From assembly GCA_011389885.1 (NCBI GenBank), contig JAABTK010000006.1:1-64000 (forward strand): DNA of 64,000 bases, in the 5' to 3' direction. Shown piece by piece: positions 7,184 to 17,862 of this stretch (within the stretch, counting starts at the first letter, position 1; every line of letters begins with the position of its first letter). The position numbers were made by a program, and so were the translations under genes. Under the pieces are notes generated by a model. The model was given only the letters and a program-made list of their open reading frames with translations, made no database searches and was not told the origin of the DNA. This stretch comes from Gammaproteobacteria bacterium (GTDB lineage Bacteria; Pseudomonadota; Gammaproteobacteria; Chromatiales; Chromatiaceae).

Positions 7184-7554
7184 AATGCACCCTTCTCCCA
7201 CTGAGGATGTAAAAAATAAACGCGGCCATTCAAAGTGAAAACGCCGGATTGCGCCCAGCGGATACGCGGAGGTTTCCGCTCGGCCGCCTACCACAAACCT
7301 GTGACAGTTCAACGCATCCAAGCAAGAATTAAACCCTACAAAATCACTGTGTAGATCAGCCGCACACCTGCGCGGAAAAACCGGGGATTTCGCGAACCCT
7401 GTCCCATTTTCCAACAAACAGAACGCCTTGTGCTGAGCGGAATGCGACACCGCACTGTAGGCATCCATACAAACTGTAGTAAACCCGACAACGCCCCCGG
7501 CCGATCCGGCGGTGTGGATTGGCCCGCGCATTGGCGCTATTCCAATGCCGGACC
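7184..7554. other. Gap without a supported gene
   Basis: 371 bases between two minus-strand genes. Overlapping open frames here are short and lack coding character. It presumably holds the promoter of the YRG/DegV-like pair; no clear boxes were recognised. Confidence 0.5.
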
Positions 7555-8100
7555 CTATCCGGGATCGAAAGGTTTGATTTCCTGTTGATATACGGAGCCG
7601 ATGATTGAGTCACGCCAAGCCGCGATCTTGGCGTCCAAAGACAGCCGGGCATGGGCCGGGCTGGTGGAAGGCAGACGCACCAGGCGAACTCGCCCCTCCA
7701 GCCCGGCCAGGCTCGGCAATACATGGCGCCGAAAGCCCTGCTCCGCCTTGACGCCGTTAAAGAACACGCCTTCGATCCGGGGATGGGCCTCGAAAAACCC
7801 CTCGAATGCGTTGGGCGCCATGGATTCCTCCAGGATATCCGAGTCCAGACTGGACTCGCGCACGCAGGTCTCCAACACGTCCCACAGCGCCGCCTTGTTG
7901 GCCTTTAAGCCCGCGCTACGCTCGGCATAGGGGCGCTGGCGAGGGATGCCGAACAGGGCCTCCATAATCGGCCAAAAGCCGTTACGCGGGTGGGCGTAAT
8001 ACTCCCCGGCGTCCAGCGAGGCCTTGCCCGGCATGCTGCCGAGGATGAGCACCCGGGCGTCCGCACGCGCGATGGGCGGGAATCCGATGATTTTTGACAT
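7555..8100 (-). CDS. DNA-deoxyinosine (hypoxanthine) glycosylase-like protein, uracil-DNA glycosylase superfamily
   Basis: 181 residues from ATG 8100 (another ATG three codons upstream at 8109 is possible). The segment ILGSMPGKASLDAGEYYAHP with NGFWPIM is the diagnostic motif of the hypoxanthine-DNA glycosylase branch of the UDG superfamily. The later LPSTSPAHA is the second active-site loop. Such enzymes excise deaminated adenine (hypoxanthine) from DNA to start base-excision repair. The gene stands alone, convergent with nothing and upstream of the large glucan synthase on the other strand. Length matches the family. Confidence 0.82.
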   Translation of the reverse strand: MSKIIGFPPIARADARVLILGSMPGKASLDAGEYYAHPRNGFWPIMEALFGIPRQRPYAERSAGLKANKAALWDVLETCVRESSLDSDILEESMAPNAFEGFFEAHPRIEGVFFNGVKAEQGFRRHVLPSLAGLEGRVRLVRLPSTSPAHARLSLDAKIAAWRDSIIGSVYQQEIKPFDPG

Positions 8101-8362
8101 GGGGTGCATGGTACCAAGGCCCGCCAGCTTCAGGGCGGGGCTATTTGGGCTTGCCCTGGCCGCGGCCGGGTTAAAGCCGGGCTTCTGGCGGCTGTGAGCC
8201 TCACGCTACGGTAAACAATTCGGCCCAAAAGGGCGTAGTATGGTGCGGGCTGGGGGTCGTTTCCAAATCAATATCGTCGCCCCCACGCCCTTTGGCGTCC
8301 CGGAAGGCTGGTCGCACTCGCCTGGCCGGGAATTGCCGCCACGCCGCGCGTTCTAGGAGCAT

Positions 8363-11300
8363 GTGATGCTGATCAAGGCAGTTGTCGAAGCACTTGGGTT
8401 TCCCGCACGCGCACGCAAGGCGTTGCTGGACGATCAGGATACCGATTTGCTGCGCGCTGAGTTGTTCAGCATCGAGCAGCTTAAACGCCACGCGGTGACG
8501 CTGGCCGGGCGGCATGCCATCGACCAGCGCCCCGGGCCGGATCGCTTGCTGGCGCGCCTGGCGGACAATGAACGGGTGTTGCTGGCGGCCTATGAGGTGG
8601 TGACGGCCACCGCCTTGCCGGGGCAGCGGATGCTGCCGGCGGAGGCCTGGTTGCTGGATAACTTTTACCTCATCGAGCAGCAAATCATCCAGGCGCGGCG
8701 GCATTTGCCGCGGGGTTACAGTCGCCAATTGCCGCGTTTGGCGGAGGGCCTGTCGGCCGGGTTGCCGCGCATCTATGACCTGGCGATTGAGCTGATTTCG
8801 CACATGGACGGGCGGGTTGATCGGGAAAATTGCACCCAGTTCCTGTCCGCCTATCAACAAGCGGAGACCTTGCAACTGGGCGAGTTGTGGGCCTTTCCCA
8901 TTATGCTGCAATTGGCGCTGCTGGAAAACCTGCGCCGCGTCGCCCTGCGTATTGCCCAGCGGCGGCAAGAGCGGGATGCGGCGATTACCTGGGCGGAACG
9001 CATGCTGGCGACGGCGGAGCAGACGCCGAAGCAGCTGATTCAGTTGCTGGCCGAGTTCGCCGATGCCGACGTGCCGCTGACGGCGGCCTTCGTGGAAGAG
9101 TTTTACGCCCGTCTCCAGGCGCAAGGTCCGGCGCTGGGGTTTATTCAAACCTGGGTCGAGCAAAGGCTGCTGGAACAGGGCGTAACCGCCACCCAGTTGT
9201 CGGCGATGGCGGCGCAAACCGCCGCCACCAATCAGATCTCCATCGCCAACAGCATCGGCAGCCTGCGCTTTATCGGCGCCATGGATTGGCGCGATTATGT
9301 CGAGTCGCTGAGCCGGGTGGAGCAGACCCTGCGTGAAGACCCGGCGGGGATGCACGCGGGCCAGGATTTCGCCACCCGCGACCGCTACCGCCACATCGTC
9401 GAGGCGGTGGCGCGGGATTGCGCCCACAGCGAGTCCGCGGTGGCGCGCCAAGCCATTGTGATGGCGCAAAAGGCGGCCCAAGCGCTGGGGTCGGAGGATC
9501 GCAGCGCCCACGTCGGCTACTATCTGCTCGACCGGGGCCGCCCGCTGTTGGAGTGCGCGATGGGCTGTTGCGTGTCCTGGTCGGCCCGCACGCGCCGGGC
9601 CTTGCGGCGCTTTCGGCTGGGCTTTTACCTGACGCCGGTTTTGATCCTCAGCGCACTGATTACGGGGTTGGGCCTGCTGGCGTTCGAGGCCCAGGGCTGG
9701 ACCGATTGGCGCGCATGGTTTTTTGGCGCGACCGGTTTGCTTGCCGCATCGGCCTTGGCGGTGTCGCTGGTAAACCGCCTGGTGAACCTGCTGCTGCCGC
9801 CGCGGGCGCTGCCGCGCATGGATTTTTCCGCCGGCATTCCCGCCGCCCGCCGCACCATGGTGGTGGTGCCCACCTTGCTGAGCAGCGCTCAAGACGTCGA
9901 TCATTTGCTGGAAACCCTGGAGATCCGCTTTCTCGGCAACCGGGATCCGAATCTTTGGTTTGCGCTGCTCACCGACTTCCCCGATGCGCCGACCCAGACC
10001 CTGCCCGGCGATGACGAGCTACTGGCCTATGCGCGCTCGGCGGTGGAGGCCTTGAACCGAACCTATCAGGCGGAGCGCCCCGGTGTCTTCTATTGGCTGC
10101 ACCGCCCGCGGCAGTGGAATCCGCACGAAGGCGTGTGGATGGGCTATGAGCGCAAGCGCGGCAAACTGGAGCAATTCAACGCCCTGCTGCGCGGCGAGGG
10201 TGAAACCGCGTTTACAGTGATCGTCGGCGACCGCGCCGTACTCAACACCATTCAGTACGTCATCACCCTGGACACCGATACCCAACTGCCCCGCGATGCC
10301 GCCCGCACCCTGGTCGGCAATCTCGCCCATCCGCTCAATCGCCCGCTGTATGACGCGGCGCAGGGGCGGGTGGTCGAGGGTTACGCCATCTTGCAGCCGC
10401 GCACCGCCATCAGCCTGAGCAGCGCCGCTCAATCGCGTTTCAGCAAACTCTTCGCGGGGGAATCGGGCATCGACCCCTATTCCCGCGAAGTGTCCGATGT
10501 GTACCAGGACATCTTCGGCGAAGGCTCCTTTGTCGGCAAAGGCATTTACGACGTGGATGCCTTCCGCCAGGCGGTGGATGGGCGGTTCCCGGAGAATCTG
10601 GTTCTCAGCCATGACCTGTTGGAAGGCGCCTATGCGCGGGCGGCGCTGGTGACCGACATTGAGCTGATCGAAGAACACCCCGCCAGTTACGCCGTTGAAG
10701 CCAGTCGCCGTCACCGCTGGATTCGCGGCGATTGGCAGTTGGCGGGCTGGTTGCTGCCGCGTGTGCCGGGGACGCCCGAGGCGCCCGAGGCACAGCGCCA
10801 GGCGAATCCGCTATCGGCCTTGTCGCGCTGGAAGCTGCTCGATAACCTGCGACGCAGCCTAGTATCGCCCGCGCTGCTGGCGTTGCTGGCGGGGGGCTGG
10901 TTGCTTGCGCCGGGGGCGGTATGGATGGGGTTGGCGCTGGCGGTGATCTTCTTGCCGGCCCTGATGGGGCTTGTGATCGATTTTGTTCGCCAGCCCAAGG
11001 AACGCGACTGGCGCACCCATCTGTACCTCACCAGCCAGGCCGCGGGGCAGCCCCTGGCCCACGCCCTGCTGACCCTGGTGCTGCTGCCGTATGACGCCCT
11101 GCTGTGCCTCGACGCCATTCGGGTGTCGGGGCTGCGGATGCTATTCACGCGGCGCGGGTTAATGCTGTGGCAACTGCCCGCCTATGCCCGCCGCAATGGG
11201 CGCCGCTCGCTGCCTGGTTATCTGCGGGAGATGTGGATCGCGCCGCTGTTGGCGGCGGTGCTGGGCTTGGCGCTGTGGGACAGCCTAGCCTGGCCGCTGT

Positions 11301-14300
11301 GGCTGCCGGTGGTGGTGCTGTGGGGACTCTCGCCGCTGCTGGCCTGGTGGATCAGCCGCCCGCTGGACGCGCCGACGACGCATTTCAGCGCCGAACAACA
11401 GGCCTTCCTGCGCACCTCGGCGCGGCGCACCTGGCGCTATTTTGCCGAGTTCGTCAACGCCGATCACCATTGGCTGCCGCCGGACAATTTCCAGGAATAC
11501 CCGGCGCAGGCCGTCGCCGCTCGCACCTCGCCCACCAACATCGGCATGGCGCTACTGGCCGATCTGGCGGCGCATGATTTCGGTTATATCGGCGCCACCG
11601 AACTGCTGCAACGGCTGGACAACACCCTGGGAACCTTAGCCACGCTGGAGCGCTATCACGGCCATTTTTACAACTGGTACGCCACCGACACCCTCAAGCC
11701 GCTATGGCCGCAATACGTCTCCTCGGTGGACAGCGGCAACCTGGCCGGCTGCCTGCTGACGCTGCAAGCCGGGCTGGCCGAGCTGCCGCAACAGCCCGTG
11801 CTGTCCGCCAACGCGGTGCAGGGCCTGCGCGATACCTTGCAGGTGCTGGCCGAACAACTGCCGCCAGCGGCCGCGCCGGCGTTGACCCAGCAGGTCAAGG
11901 CGCTGCAAGGCGCGTTGGAGCCGAACACACCGCCGACCTGGGCCGCGCTGACCGCCGCGCTGGATAGCGCACACCGCCTGGGCAGCGCGTTACTGGCCGG
12001 GTTGCCGCCGGATCTGGACGCCGAGCTGCATTACTGGGCGCAGGCGTTTGCGCAGCAAGCCCGCGCCTTGCGCGACGAGCTGAGCTGGCTGCCGCCGCCG
12101 CACCGCGACGCCCCCCCCACGCTGGCGGAGCTGGCCGCCGACCCGGCCTATCCCCTGGCCCGGCAACGGCTCATGGCGATCGATGACCTGCGGGCGCGCT
12201 GCCGCCAACTGGCGCAAATGGATTTCGCGTTTCTCTACGACCCCGCCCGCGACCTGTTGAGCATCGGCTACGACGTGGGCGAGCGCCGCCGCGACCCCTC
12301 TTGCTACGATCTACTGGCCTCCGAGGCGCGTTTGGCCAGTTTCCTGCTCATCGCCCAGGGCCAAGTACCGCAAAAACACTGGTTCGCACTGGGGCGTCTG
12401 CTCACCAGCCACGGCGGCGCGGTGGGCCTGATCTCCTGGAGCGGCTCGATGTTTGAATATTTGATGCCGCAACTGCTGATGCCCGCCTACCCCCATACCT
12501 TATTAGAGCAAACCTGCCGCGCGGCGGTGGCGCGCCAGATCGAATACGGCCGGCAACGGGCCGTGCCCTGGGGGATTTCCGAATCCGGCTATAACGCCAC
12601 CGACATCCAGCAGGCCTACCAATACCGCGCCTTTGGCGTACCTGGACTGGGGTTCAAACGCGGCCTGGGCGATGATTTGGTGATCGCCCCCTATGCCAGC
12701 GCCCTGGCCCTGACGGTTTCGCCGCGCGAGGCCTGCCGCAACTTGCAGCGCTTGGCGGGGCTGGGCTTTCTCGCCGATTACGGCTTTTACGAAGCCATCG
12801 ATTACACCCCGTCGCGGCTGTTGCGCGGCAAGGATCACGCCGTGGTGCGCTCGTTTATGGCCCATCATCAAGGCATGAGCCTGTTGGCCTTCGCCCAGGT
12901 GTTGCTCGACCAGCCCATGCAGCGCCGCTTTATGTCCGACCCCCAGGTGCAGGCCACGGCGCTGCTGCTGCAAGAGCGGGTGCCGAAACGCGGCGCGACC
13001 CTGCATCCGCACACCGCGGAGGTCGATGCCGCCGCCCACCCGCTCAGCGCCGAGGACGGCGCGATCCTGCGCAGCTTCAGCGACCCCGACACGCCAACGC
13101 CAGAGGTGCATCTGCTGTCCAACGGGCGTTATCACGTCATGGCCACCCAGGCCGGCGGCGGTTACAGCCGCTGGCATGATCTGACCCTCAACCGCTGGCG
13201 CGAGGACGCCACGATGGACGACTGGGGCAGCTTTATTTACCTGCGCGACCGCGACAGCGGGCGCTATTGGTCCAGCACCTACCAGCCGACACGACGCCAG
13301 GCCGAGCATTACGAGGCGATCTTTGTCCAGGCCCGGGCCGAATATCGGCGGCTCGACCAAGCCATCGAGACCCACACCGAGATCAGCGTATCGCCGGAAG
13401 ACGATGTGGAGATCCGCCGCCTCACCCTCACCAACCTGTCGTCGCGCACCCGCCACATCGAGGTGACGAGTTACGCCGAGGTGGTGTTGGCCCCGCTCAG
13501 CGCCGATCTGGCCCACCGCGCCTTCAGCAACCTGTTCGTGCAGAGCGAGATCCTGGCCGAGCGCCAGGCCATCCTCTGCACCCGCCGCCCCCGTTCCACC
13601 GGCGAGTCCGTGCCCTGGCTGTTCCATTTATTGGCCACCCACGGCGCCACCTGCGAGGATGTCTCCTACGAAACCGACCGCGCGCAGTTCATCGGCCGCG
13701 GACGGGGTGCGGCAGACCCCTTGGCACTGACCCGGCGCGACCCGGCGCGGCTATCCAACACGGCGGGCGCGGTACTCGACCCCATTGTGGCGATTCGCTG
13801 CACCCTCGCCCTGGAGCCTGACCAATCCGCCAGCGTGCAGTTCATCACCGGCATCGCCGCATCCCGCGCCGCGGCCTTGCCGATGTTGGACAAATACGGC
13901 GACCGGCATTTTGTCGAGCGCGCCTTCGAGATGGCCTGGTTCCAGAGCCAGGAGGTGTTGCGCCACCTCGGCATCGGCGAGGCCGACGCCCAGCGCTATG
14001 GGCGGTTGGCGACCTCGGTTATCTTCAGCACCGCCCAGCGCCGCGCCGCGCCCGGCGTGATCACCCGCAACCAACTGGGGCAGGCGGGGCTGTGGCGCTT
14101 CGCGGTGTCCGGCGACTTGCCCATTGTGTTACTGCGCATCGGCGACCTGAACCGCATCGACCTGGTGAAGCAGGTGCTGCAAGCCCATGCCTATTGGCGC
14201 ATGAAGGGTTTAAGCGCCGATTTAGTGATCATTAACGAGGATTTCTCCGGCTACCGCGCCCTGTTGCAAGACCAGATCATCGGTTTAATCAACGCCGGGG

Positions 14301-16942
14301 CCGATGCCAACAGCCTGGGCAAACCCGGCGGGGTGTTCGTGCTGCGCGCCGAAGAGCTGTCCGAAGACGAACGGGTGCTGCTGCAAACCGTCGCCCGCCT
14401 GGTGTTCAACGACGGCAGTGAAATCCTCATCGAACCCGCCGAACGCCGGCTGTCGGCGACGCGGGCGTCCGACCGGTTCGAGCCCCAAGGCCAGGCGCCC
14501 CCCGAAACGGCCTCGCCGCTGCCGCCGCGGGAGCGGATCTTCTGCAACGGCCTGGGCGGCTTCACCCCCGACGGCCACGAATACGTCATCACCCTCGAAC
14601 CCGGCCAAACCACCCCCGCGCCCTGGGTCAACGTCATCGCCAGCCCCCACATCGGCAGCGTGGTGAGCGAGCGCGGCAGCGCCTACACCTGGGTGGAAAA
14701 CGCCCATGAGTTCCGCCTCACCCCCTGGCGCAACGACCCCCTCAGCGACCGCAGCGGCGAGGCCTTCTACATCCGTGACGAAGACAGCGGCGCGTTCTGG
14801 TCACCCAGCGCCGCGCCCGCACGCGGGACGAACGGCTATGTGTGTCGCCACGGTTTCGGCTACAGCGTATTCGAGCATTATCAGGACGGCATCGCCTCCG
14901 AGATGTACACCTATGTGGCGATGGACGCGCCGGTCAAGTTCGTCGTGATCAAGCTGCGCAACCACTCCGGACGCCCGCGCCGCCTGTCCCTGACCGGCTA
15001 TTGGGAACTGGTGCTGGGCGAGTTGCGCCACGCCAACCTGATGCACATCGTCAGCGAAATCGACCCCCACAGCGGTGCGCTATTCGCCCACAACGCCTAT
15101 GGCCCCGAATGCGCCAAGCGCGTGGTGTTCGCCCAAATCAGCGCGAGCGAACGCACCCTAAGCGGCAACCGCACCGAGTTCATCGGCCGCAACGGCTCCC
15201 TGGCCGACCCGGCGGCGATGCGCCGCAAACACCTGTCGGGCAAAACCGGCGCGGGCCTCGACCCCTGCGCGGCGCTGCAAGGCGTGATCGAACTGGACGA
15301 CCAACAGGAACGCGACCTGGTGTTCACCTTCGGCGCGGCCAGTAACAGCGAGCAGGCGCGTCAGCTCATCCAGCGCTTCAGCGGCCCCGCCGGGGCGCGC
15401 CAGGCCCTGGAGGCGGTGTGGGACTATTGGAACCACACCCTCGGCGCGGTGCATGTGGAGACCCCCGACCGCGCCCTCGACGTGCTCAGCAACGGTTGGC
15501 TGCTGTACCAAACCCTGTCCTGCCGCCTCTGGGGGCGCAGCGGCTATTACCAATCCGGCGGCGCTTACGGCTTCCGCGATCAATTGCAAGACAGCATGGC
15601 GCTGCTGCACGCCGCGCCTTGGCTGGCGCGTGAACAACTGCTGCGTTGCGCCGAACGCCAGTTCCTTCAGGGCGACGTGCAACACTGGTGGCACCCGCCC
15701 GGCGGCCAGGGCGTGCGCACCCACTTCTCCGACGACTATCTGTGGCTGCCCTACGTCACCTGTCACTATGTACAAACCACCGGCGATAGCGGCATCCTCG
15801 ACGAATTGGCGCCGTTCCTCGAAGGACGCGAACTGAGCCCAACCGAAGAGGCCTACTACGACCAGCCCCAACGCTCCGCAGAAACCGCCAGCCTGTACGA
15901 GCACTGCGTACGCGCCCTCCAACACGGCCTGCGTTTCGGCGTCCACCAACTGCCGCTAATGGGCTGCGGCGACTGGAACGACGGCATGAACCGGGTGGGC
16001 CATGAAGGAAAGGGCGAAAGCGTGTGGCTGGCATGGTTTCTGTATGAAAACCTGCAACGCTTCGCCGAATTGGCGCACAACCGCGGCGACGGGGGGTTTG
16101 CCGAGCTATGCCAAACCCAAGCCGAACAACTGCGCCTCAACATCGAAACCCACGCCTGGGACGGCGCCTGGTATCGGCGTGCCTGGTTCGACAACGGCGC
16201 CCCGCTGGGTTCGGCCAGCAACGAGGAGTGCCAAATCGACTCCATCAGCCAAAGCTGGGCGGTGCTCTCCGGCGGCGGCGACCCCATTCGCGCCCGCCAG
16301 GCCATGACCGCCGTCGATCAACGCCTGGTGCGCCGCGACACTGGCATCATCCAGCTACTCGACCCGCCGTTCGACCAGTCCGACCTCGAACCCGGCTACA
16401 TCAAAGGCTATGTCCCTGGCGTGCGGGAAAACGGCGGCCAATACACCCACGCCGCCATCTGGGCCGCCGCCGCCTTCGCCCAACTCGGCGATCGCCAACG
16501 CGCCTGGGAACTCTTCGGTCTGCTCAACCCCATCCACCACGGCAGCCACCCCGCCGACATGGCCCGCTACAAGGTCGAACCCTACGTCATGTGCGCCGAC
16601 CTCTACGCCACCCCGCCCCACACCGGTCGCGGCGGCTGGACCTGGTACACCGGCGCGGCGGGTTGGATGTACCGCCTCAGCGTAGAAACCCTGCTCGGCC
16701 TACACCTGGAAGGCGACCACCTGCGCATCACCCCCTGCATCCCGGAAGACTGGGACCAGTACAAAATCCACTACCGTTATCGCGACACCTTTTATCACAT
16801 CACCGTCAAGCGCGCCTCTTCGACAGGCTCAGGGCAAGTGGCCGAGCCTGAACGCGGCGTGCGCGTGGACGGGGTGGACTGTAACGGACGGATTCCGCTC
16901 GTGGATGACCGGCGGGAGCGTTATGTGGAGGTGGGAGTGTAG
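8363..16942 (+). CDS. ndvB: Cyclic beta-1,2-glucan synthase (NdvB/ChvB type; GT84 plus GH94)
   Basis: 2859 codons, the size of rhizobial NdvB/ChvB. The GTG at 8363 or the ATG at 8366 can start it; AGGAG at 8355-8359 favours the ATG. Order: a cytoplasmic N-terminal region; membrane segments near residues 421-475; the GT84 glycosyltransferase with DTDTQLPRDAA near 636-646; more membrane segments around 830-985; a glucoamylase-like domain with GISESGYNATD and MAHHQGMSLLAF; then a GH94 phosphorylase-like half with GCGDWNDGMN near residue 2533, whose Asp is catalytic. It polymerises UDP-glucose on itself, trims chain length by phosphorolysis and cyclises, giving periplasmic osmoregulated glucan. 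Near the C-terminus, codons around 16818-16853 read through a TTCGACAGGCTCAGGGC repeat fragment, giving the odd tail STGSGQVAEPE. No exporter gene (ndvA-like) is adjacent. Confidence 0.95.
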   Translation: MMLIKAVVEALGFPARARKALLDDQDTDLLRAELFSIEQLKRHAVTLAGRHAIDQRPGPDRLLARLADNERVLLAAYEVVTATALPGQRMLPAEAWLLDNFYLIEQQIIQARRHLPRGYSRQLPRLAEGLSAGLPRIYDLAIELISHMDGRVDRENCTQFLSAYQQAETLQLGELWAFPIMLQLALLENLRRVALRIAQRRQERDAAITWAERMLATAEQTPKQLIQLLAEFADADVPLTAAFVEEFYARLQAQGPALGFIQTWVEQRLLEQGVTATQLSAMAAQTAATNQISIANSIGSLRFIGAMDWRDYVESLSRVEQTLREDPAGMHAGQDFATRDRYRHIVEAVARDCAHSESAVARQAIVMAQKAAQALGSEDRSAHVGYYLLDRGRPLLECAMGCCVSWSARTRRALRRFRLGFYLTPVLILSALITGLGLLAFEAQGWTDWRAWFFGATGLLAASALAVSLVNRLVNLLLPPRALPRMDFSAGIPAARRTMVVVPTLLSSAQDVDHLLETLEIRFLGNRDPNLWFALLTDFPDAPTQTLPGDDELLAYARSAVEALNRTYQAERPGVFYWLHRPRQWNPHEGVWMGYERKRGKLEQFNALLRGEGETAFTVIVGDRAVLNTIQYVITLDTDTQLPRDAARTLVGNLAHPLNRPLYDAAQGRVVEGYAILQPRTAISLSSAAQSRFSKLFAGESGIDPYSREVSDVYQDIFGEGSFVGKGIYDVDAFRQAVDGRFPENLVLSHDLLEGAYARAALVTDIELIEEHPASYAVEASRRHRWIRGDWQLAGWLLPRVPGTPEAPEAQRQANPLSALSRWKLLDNLRRSLVSPALLALLAGGWLLAPGAVWMGLALAVIFLPALMGLVIDFVRQPKERDWRTHLYLTSQAAGQPLAHALLTLVLLPYDALLCLDAIRVSGLRMLFTRRGLMLWQLPAYARRNGRRSLPGYLREMWIAPLLAAVLGLALWDSLAWPLWLPVVVLWGLSPLLAWWISRPLDAPTTHFSAEQQAFLRTSARRTWRYFAEFVNADHHWLPPDNFQEYPAQAVAARTSPTNIGMALLADLAAHDFGYIGATELLQRLDNTLGTLATLERYHGHFYNWYATDTLKPLWPQYVSSVDSGNLAGCLLTLQAGLAELPQQPVLSANAVQGLRDTLQVLAEQLPPAAAPALTQQVKALQGALEPNTPPTWAALTAALDSAHRLGSALLAGLPPDLDAELHYWAQAFAQQARALRDELSWLPPPHRDAPPTLAELAADPAYPLARQRLMAIDDLRARCRQLAQMDFAFLYDPARDLLSIGYDVGERRRDPSCYDLLASEARLASFLLIAQGQVPQKHWFALGRLLTSHGGAVGLISWSGSMFEYLMPQLLMPAYPHTLLEQTCRAAVARQIEYGRQRAVPWGISESGYNATDIQQAYQYRAFGVPGLGFKRGLGDDLVIAPYASALALTVSPREACRNLQRLAGLGFLADYGFYEAIDYTPSRLLRGKDHAVVRSFMAHHQGMSLLAFAQVLLDQPMQRRFMSDPQVQATALLLQERVPKRGATLHPHTAEVDAAAHPLSAEDGAILRSFSDPDTPTPEVHLLSNGRYHVMATQAGGGYSRWHDLTLNRWREDATMDDWGSFIYLRDRDSGRYWSSTYQPTRRQAEHYEAIFVQARAEYRRLDQAIETHTEISVSPEDDVEIRRLTLTNLSSRTRHIEVTSYAEVVLAPLSADLAHRAFSNLFVQSEILAERQAILCTRRPRSTGESVPWLFHLLATHGATCEDVSYETDRAQFIGRGRGAADPLALTRRDPARLSNTAGAVLDPIVAIRCTLALEPDQSASVQFITGIAASRAAALPMLDKYGDRHFVERAFEMAWFQSQEVLRHLGIGEADAQRYGRLATSVIFSTAQRRAAPGVITRNQLGQAGLWRFAVSGDLPIVLLRIGDLNRIDLVKQVLQAHAYWRMKGLSADLVIINEDFSGYRALLQDQIIGLINAGADANSLGKPGGVFVLRAEELSEDERVLLQTVARLVFNDGSEILIEPAERRLSATRASDRFEPQGQAPPETASPLPPRERIFCNGLGGFTPDGHEYVITLEPGQTTPAPWVNVIASPHIGSVVSERGSAYTWVENAHEFRLTPWRNDPLSDRSGEAFYIRDEDSGAFWSPSAAPARGTNGYVCRHGFGYSVFEHYQDGIASEMYTYVAMDAPVKFVVIKLRNHSGRPRRLSLTGYWELVLGELRHANLMHIVSEIDPHSGALFAHNAYGPECAKRVVFAQISASERTLSGNRTEFIGRNGSLADPAAMRRKHLSGKTGAGLDPCAALQGVIELDDQQERDLVFTFGAASNSEQARQLIQRFSGPAGARQALEAVWDYWNHTLGAVHVETPDRALDVLSNGWLLYQTLSCRLWGRSGYYQSGGAYGFRDQLQDSMALLHAAPWLAREQLLRCAERQFLQGDVQHWWHPPGGQGVRTHFSDDYLWLPYVTCHYVQTTGDSGILDELAPFLEGRELSPTEEAYYDQPQRSAETASLYEHCVRALQHGLRFGVHQLPLMGCGDWNDGMNRVGHEGKGESVWLAWFLYENLQRFAELAHNRGDGGFAELCQTQAEQLRLNIETHAWDGAWYRRAWFDNGAPLGSASNEECQIDSISQSWAVLSGGGDPIRARQAMTAVDQRLVRRDTGIIQLLDPPFDQSDLEPGYIKGYVPGVRENGGQYTHAAIWAAAAFAQLGDRQRAWELFGLLNPIHHGSHPADMARYKVEPYVMCADLYATPPHTGRGGWTWYTGAAGWMYRLSVETLLGLHLEGDHLRITPCIPEDWDQYKIHYRYRDTFYHITVKRASSTGSGQVAEPERGVRVDGVDCNGRIPLVDDRRERYVEVGV

Positions 16943-17039
16943 GCAGGCTGTCGAAATCGGGCAATTATTCGAGCGCAGAATCTCCCGGTTTTTGGCTTTG
17001 GTCTCGGGCATAGAATGCTGGCCCGTTTTCTGCGCTAAG

Positions 17040-17250
17040 CGAAAAGGAATAAGAGGTTTTTTTCGCCCTTGGCGTCTTGGCGAGATAGCCTTTGTTGCCG
17101 ATCGACTCGTGCCAGGAACAGGATGCGCCGAGGAACGGGCGCACCGCCAATGCTCGTGCGGGGCCGAGGCGAAATGGGCCATTGAACCGCGAATGGACGC
17201 GAATACTCCCTTCGCTACAGGCGGAACCTGACGCGCCTTGCGGGTGCGTG
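17040..17250 (+). repeat. Left member of an inverted repeat pair flanking the lysR-perM block
   Basis: It contains CGCCCTTGGCGTCTTGGCGA, then TTGCCGATCGACTCGTG and TTCGCTACAGGCGGAACC, ending near GACTAGTC. The same modules appear in reverse order and orientation at 20700-20890, with substitutions and small indels. Confidence 0.7.
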
Positions 17251-17359
17251 ACTAGTCAATCTGCTCACACTTAGCGGAAACAGCTTCTCAGGGAGACTAA
17301 GGCTTTAGCCGGTGCAAACGAAGCCCCAAGCCCGGCTAAAGCCTCCACCGCCGCGTTGT

Positions 17360-17512
17360 TTCCGTTACTTCGGCGCAGGCGGACTAGGGCGCCGGACAGG
17401 CATTCCCACGCTGGAGCGCAACATCAGCAAGCCAAACCCCCTCCGCGCGCTCTGCGGTCCTCTGCGGTCCTCTGCGCCCTCTGCGTTCCTGAATGGCGTT
17501 GTTTCCGTGTAA
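17360..17512. repeat. Dispersed repeat element, short subtype
   Basis: It reads GTTTCCGTTACTTCGGCGCA, GGCGGACTAGGGCGCCGGAC, ACGCTGGAGCGCAAC, then CTCTGCGTTCCTGAATGGCG and TTGTTTCCGT. It is very similar to 52416-52580 and to the reverse complement of part of 4907-5050. Confidence 0.75.
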
Positions 17513-17862
17513 GGATTCAGATGCCGCGGTGAAACGGTGGATCGCCGGGGAAAGGCCTGCGATGCCGGCGCTCGTTTGGGTTTCACTGCACGGGGCTGGG
17601 GCGCCCGGCAGGCGTCTCCAGGCGGGGGGGGAGACGGGGAGAACCAGGATGGGGGGGGGCTTGCCACGCACGCGCCAGGGCCTGTACTCCAGCCCTTCGG
17701 CGCTTCCCTTGGCCTCCGGCGCCTTTCCGGGAGAGGTGTGGTCGCTTGGCTATTCGCCAGCGGCGCCGGTTTGGGGTCCGGCCGGGTCGGCGGCCATAGC
17801 CAAGCTTGGCCTGGTTATGTTATAAAGCGAGTTTATCTTCCGATTGATCGTCAGGAGGGGAA

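Larger units (their letters stand above)
16943..17862. other. 920-base gene-free, repeat-rich gap
   Basis: It contains a repeat block (17040-17250) that recurs inverted at 20700-20890. Next comes a partial family copy (about 17251-17300), then a GGCTTTAGCC hairpin (17300-17345) and a family element (17360-17512). The rest (17513-17850) is G-rich sequence with no convincing gene. The AGGAGG before the LysR gene lies at the right end. Confidence 0.6.

Noticed and set aside
8201-9904. 567-codon minus-strand frame opposite the start of the glucan synthase
   Set aside because: Composition (Gln/Arg/His/Gly-rich) is that of a third-position shadow; the plus-strand frame is a clear NdvB.
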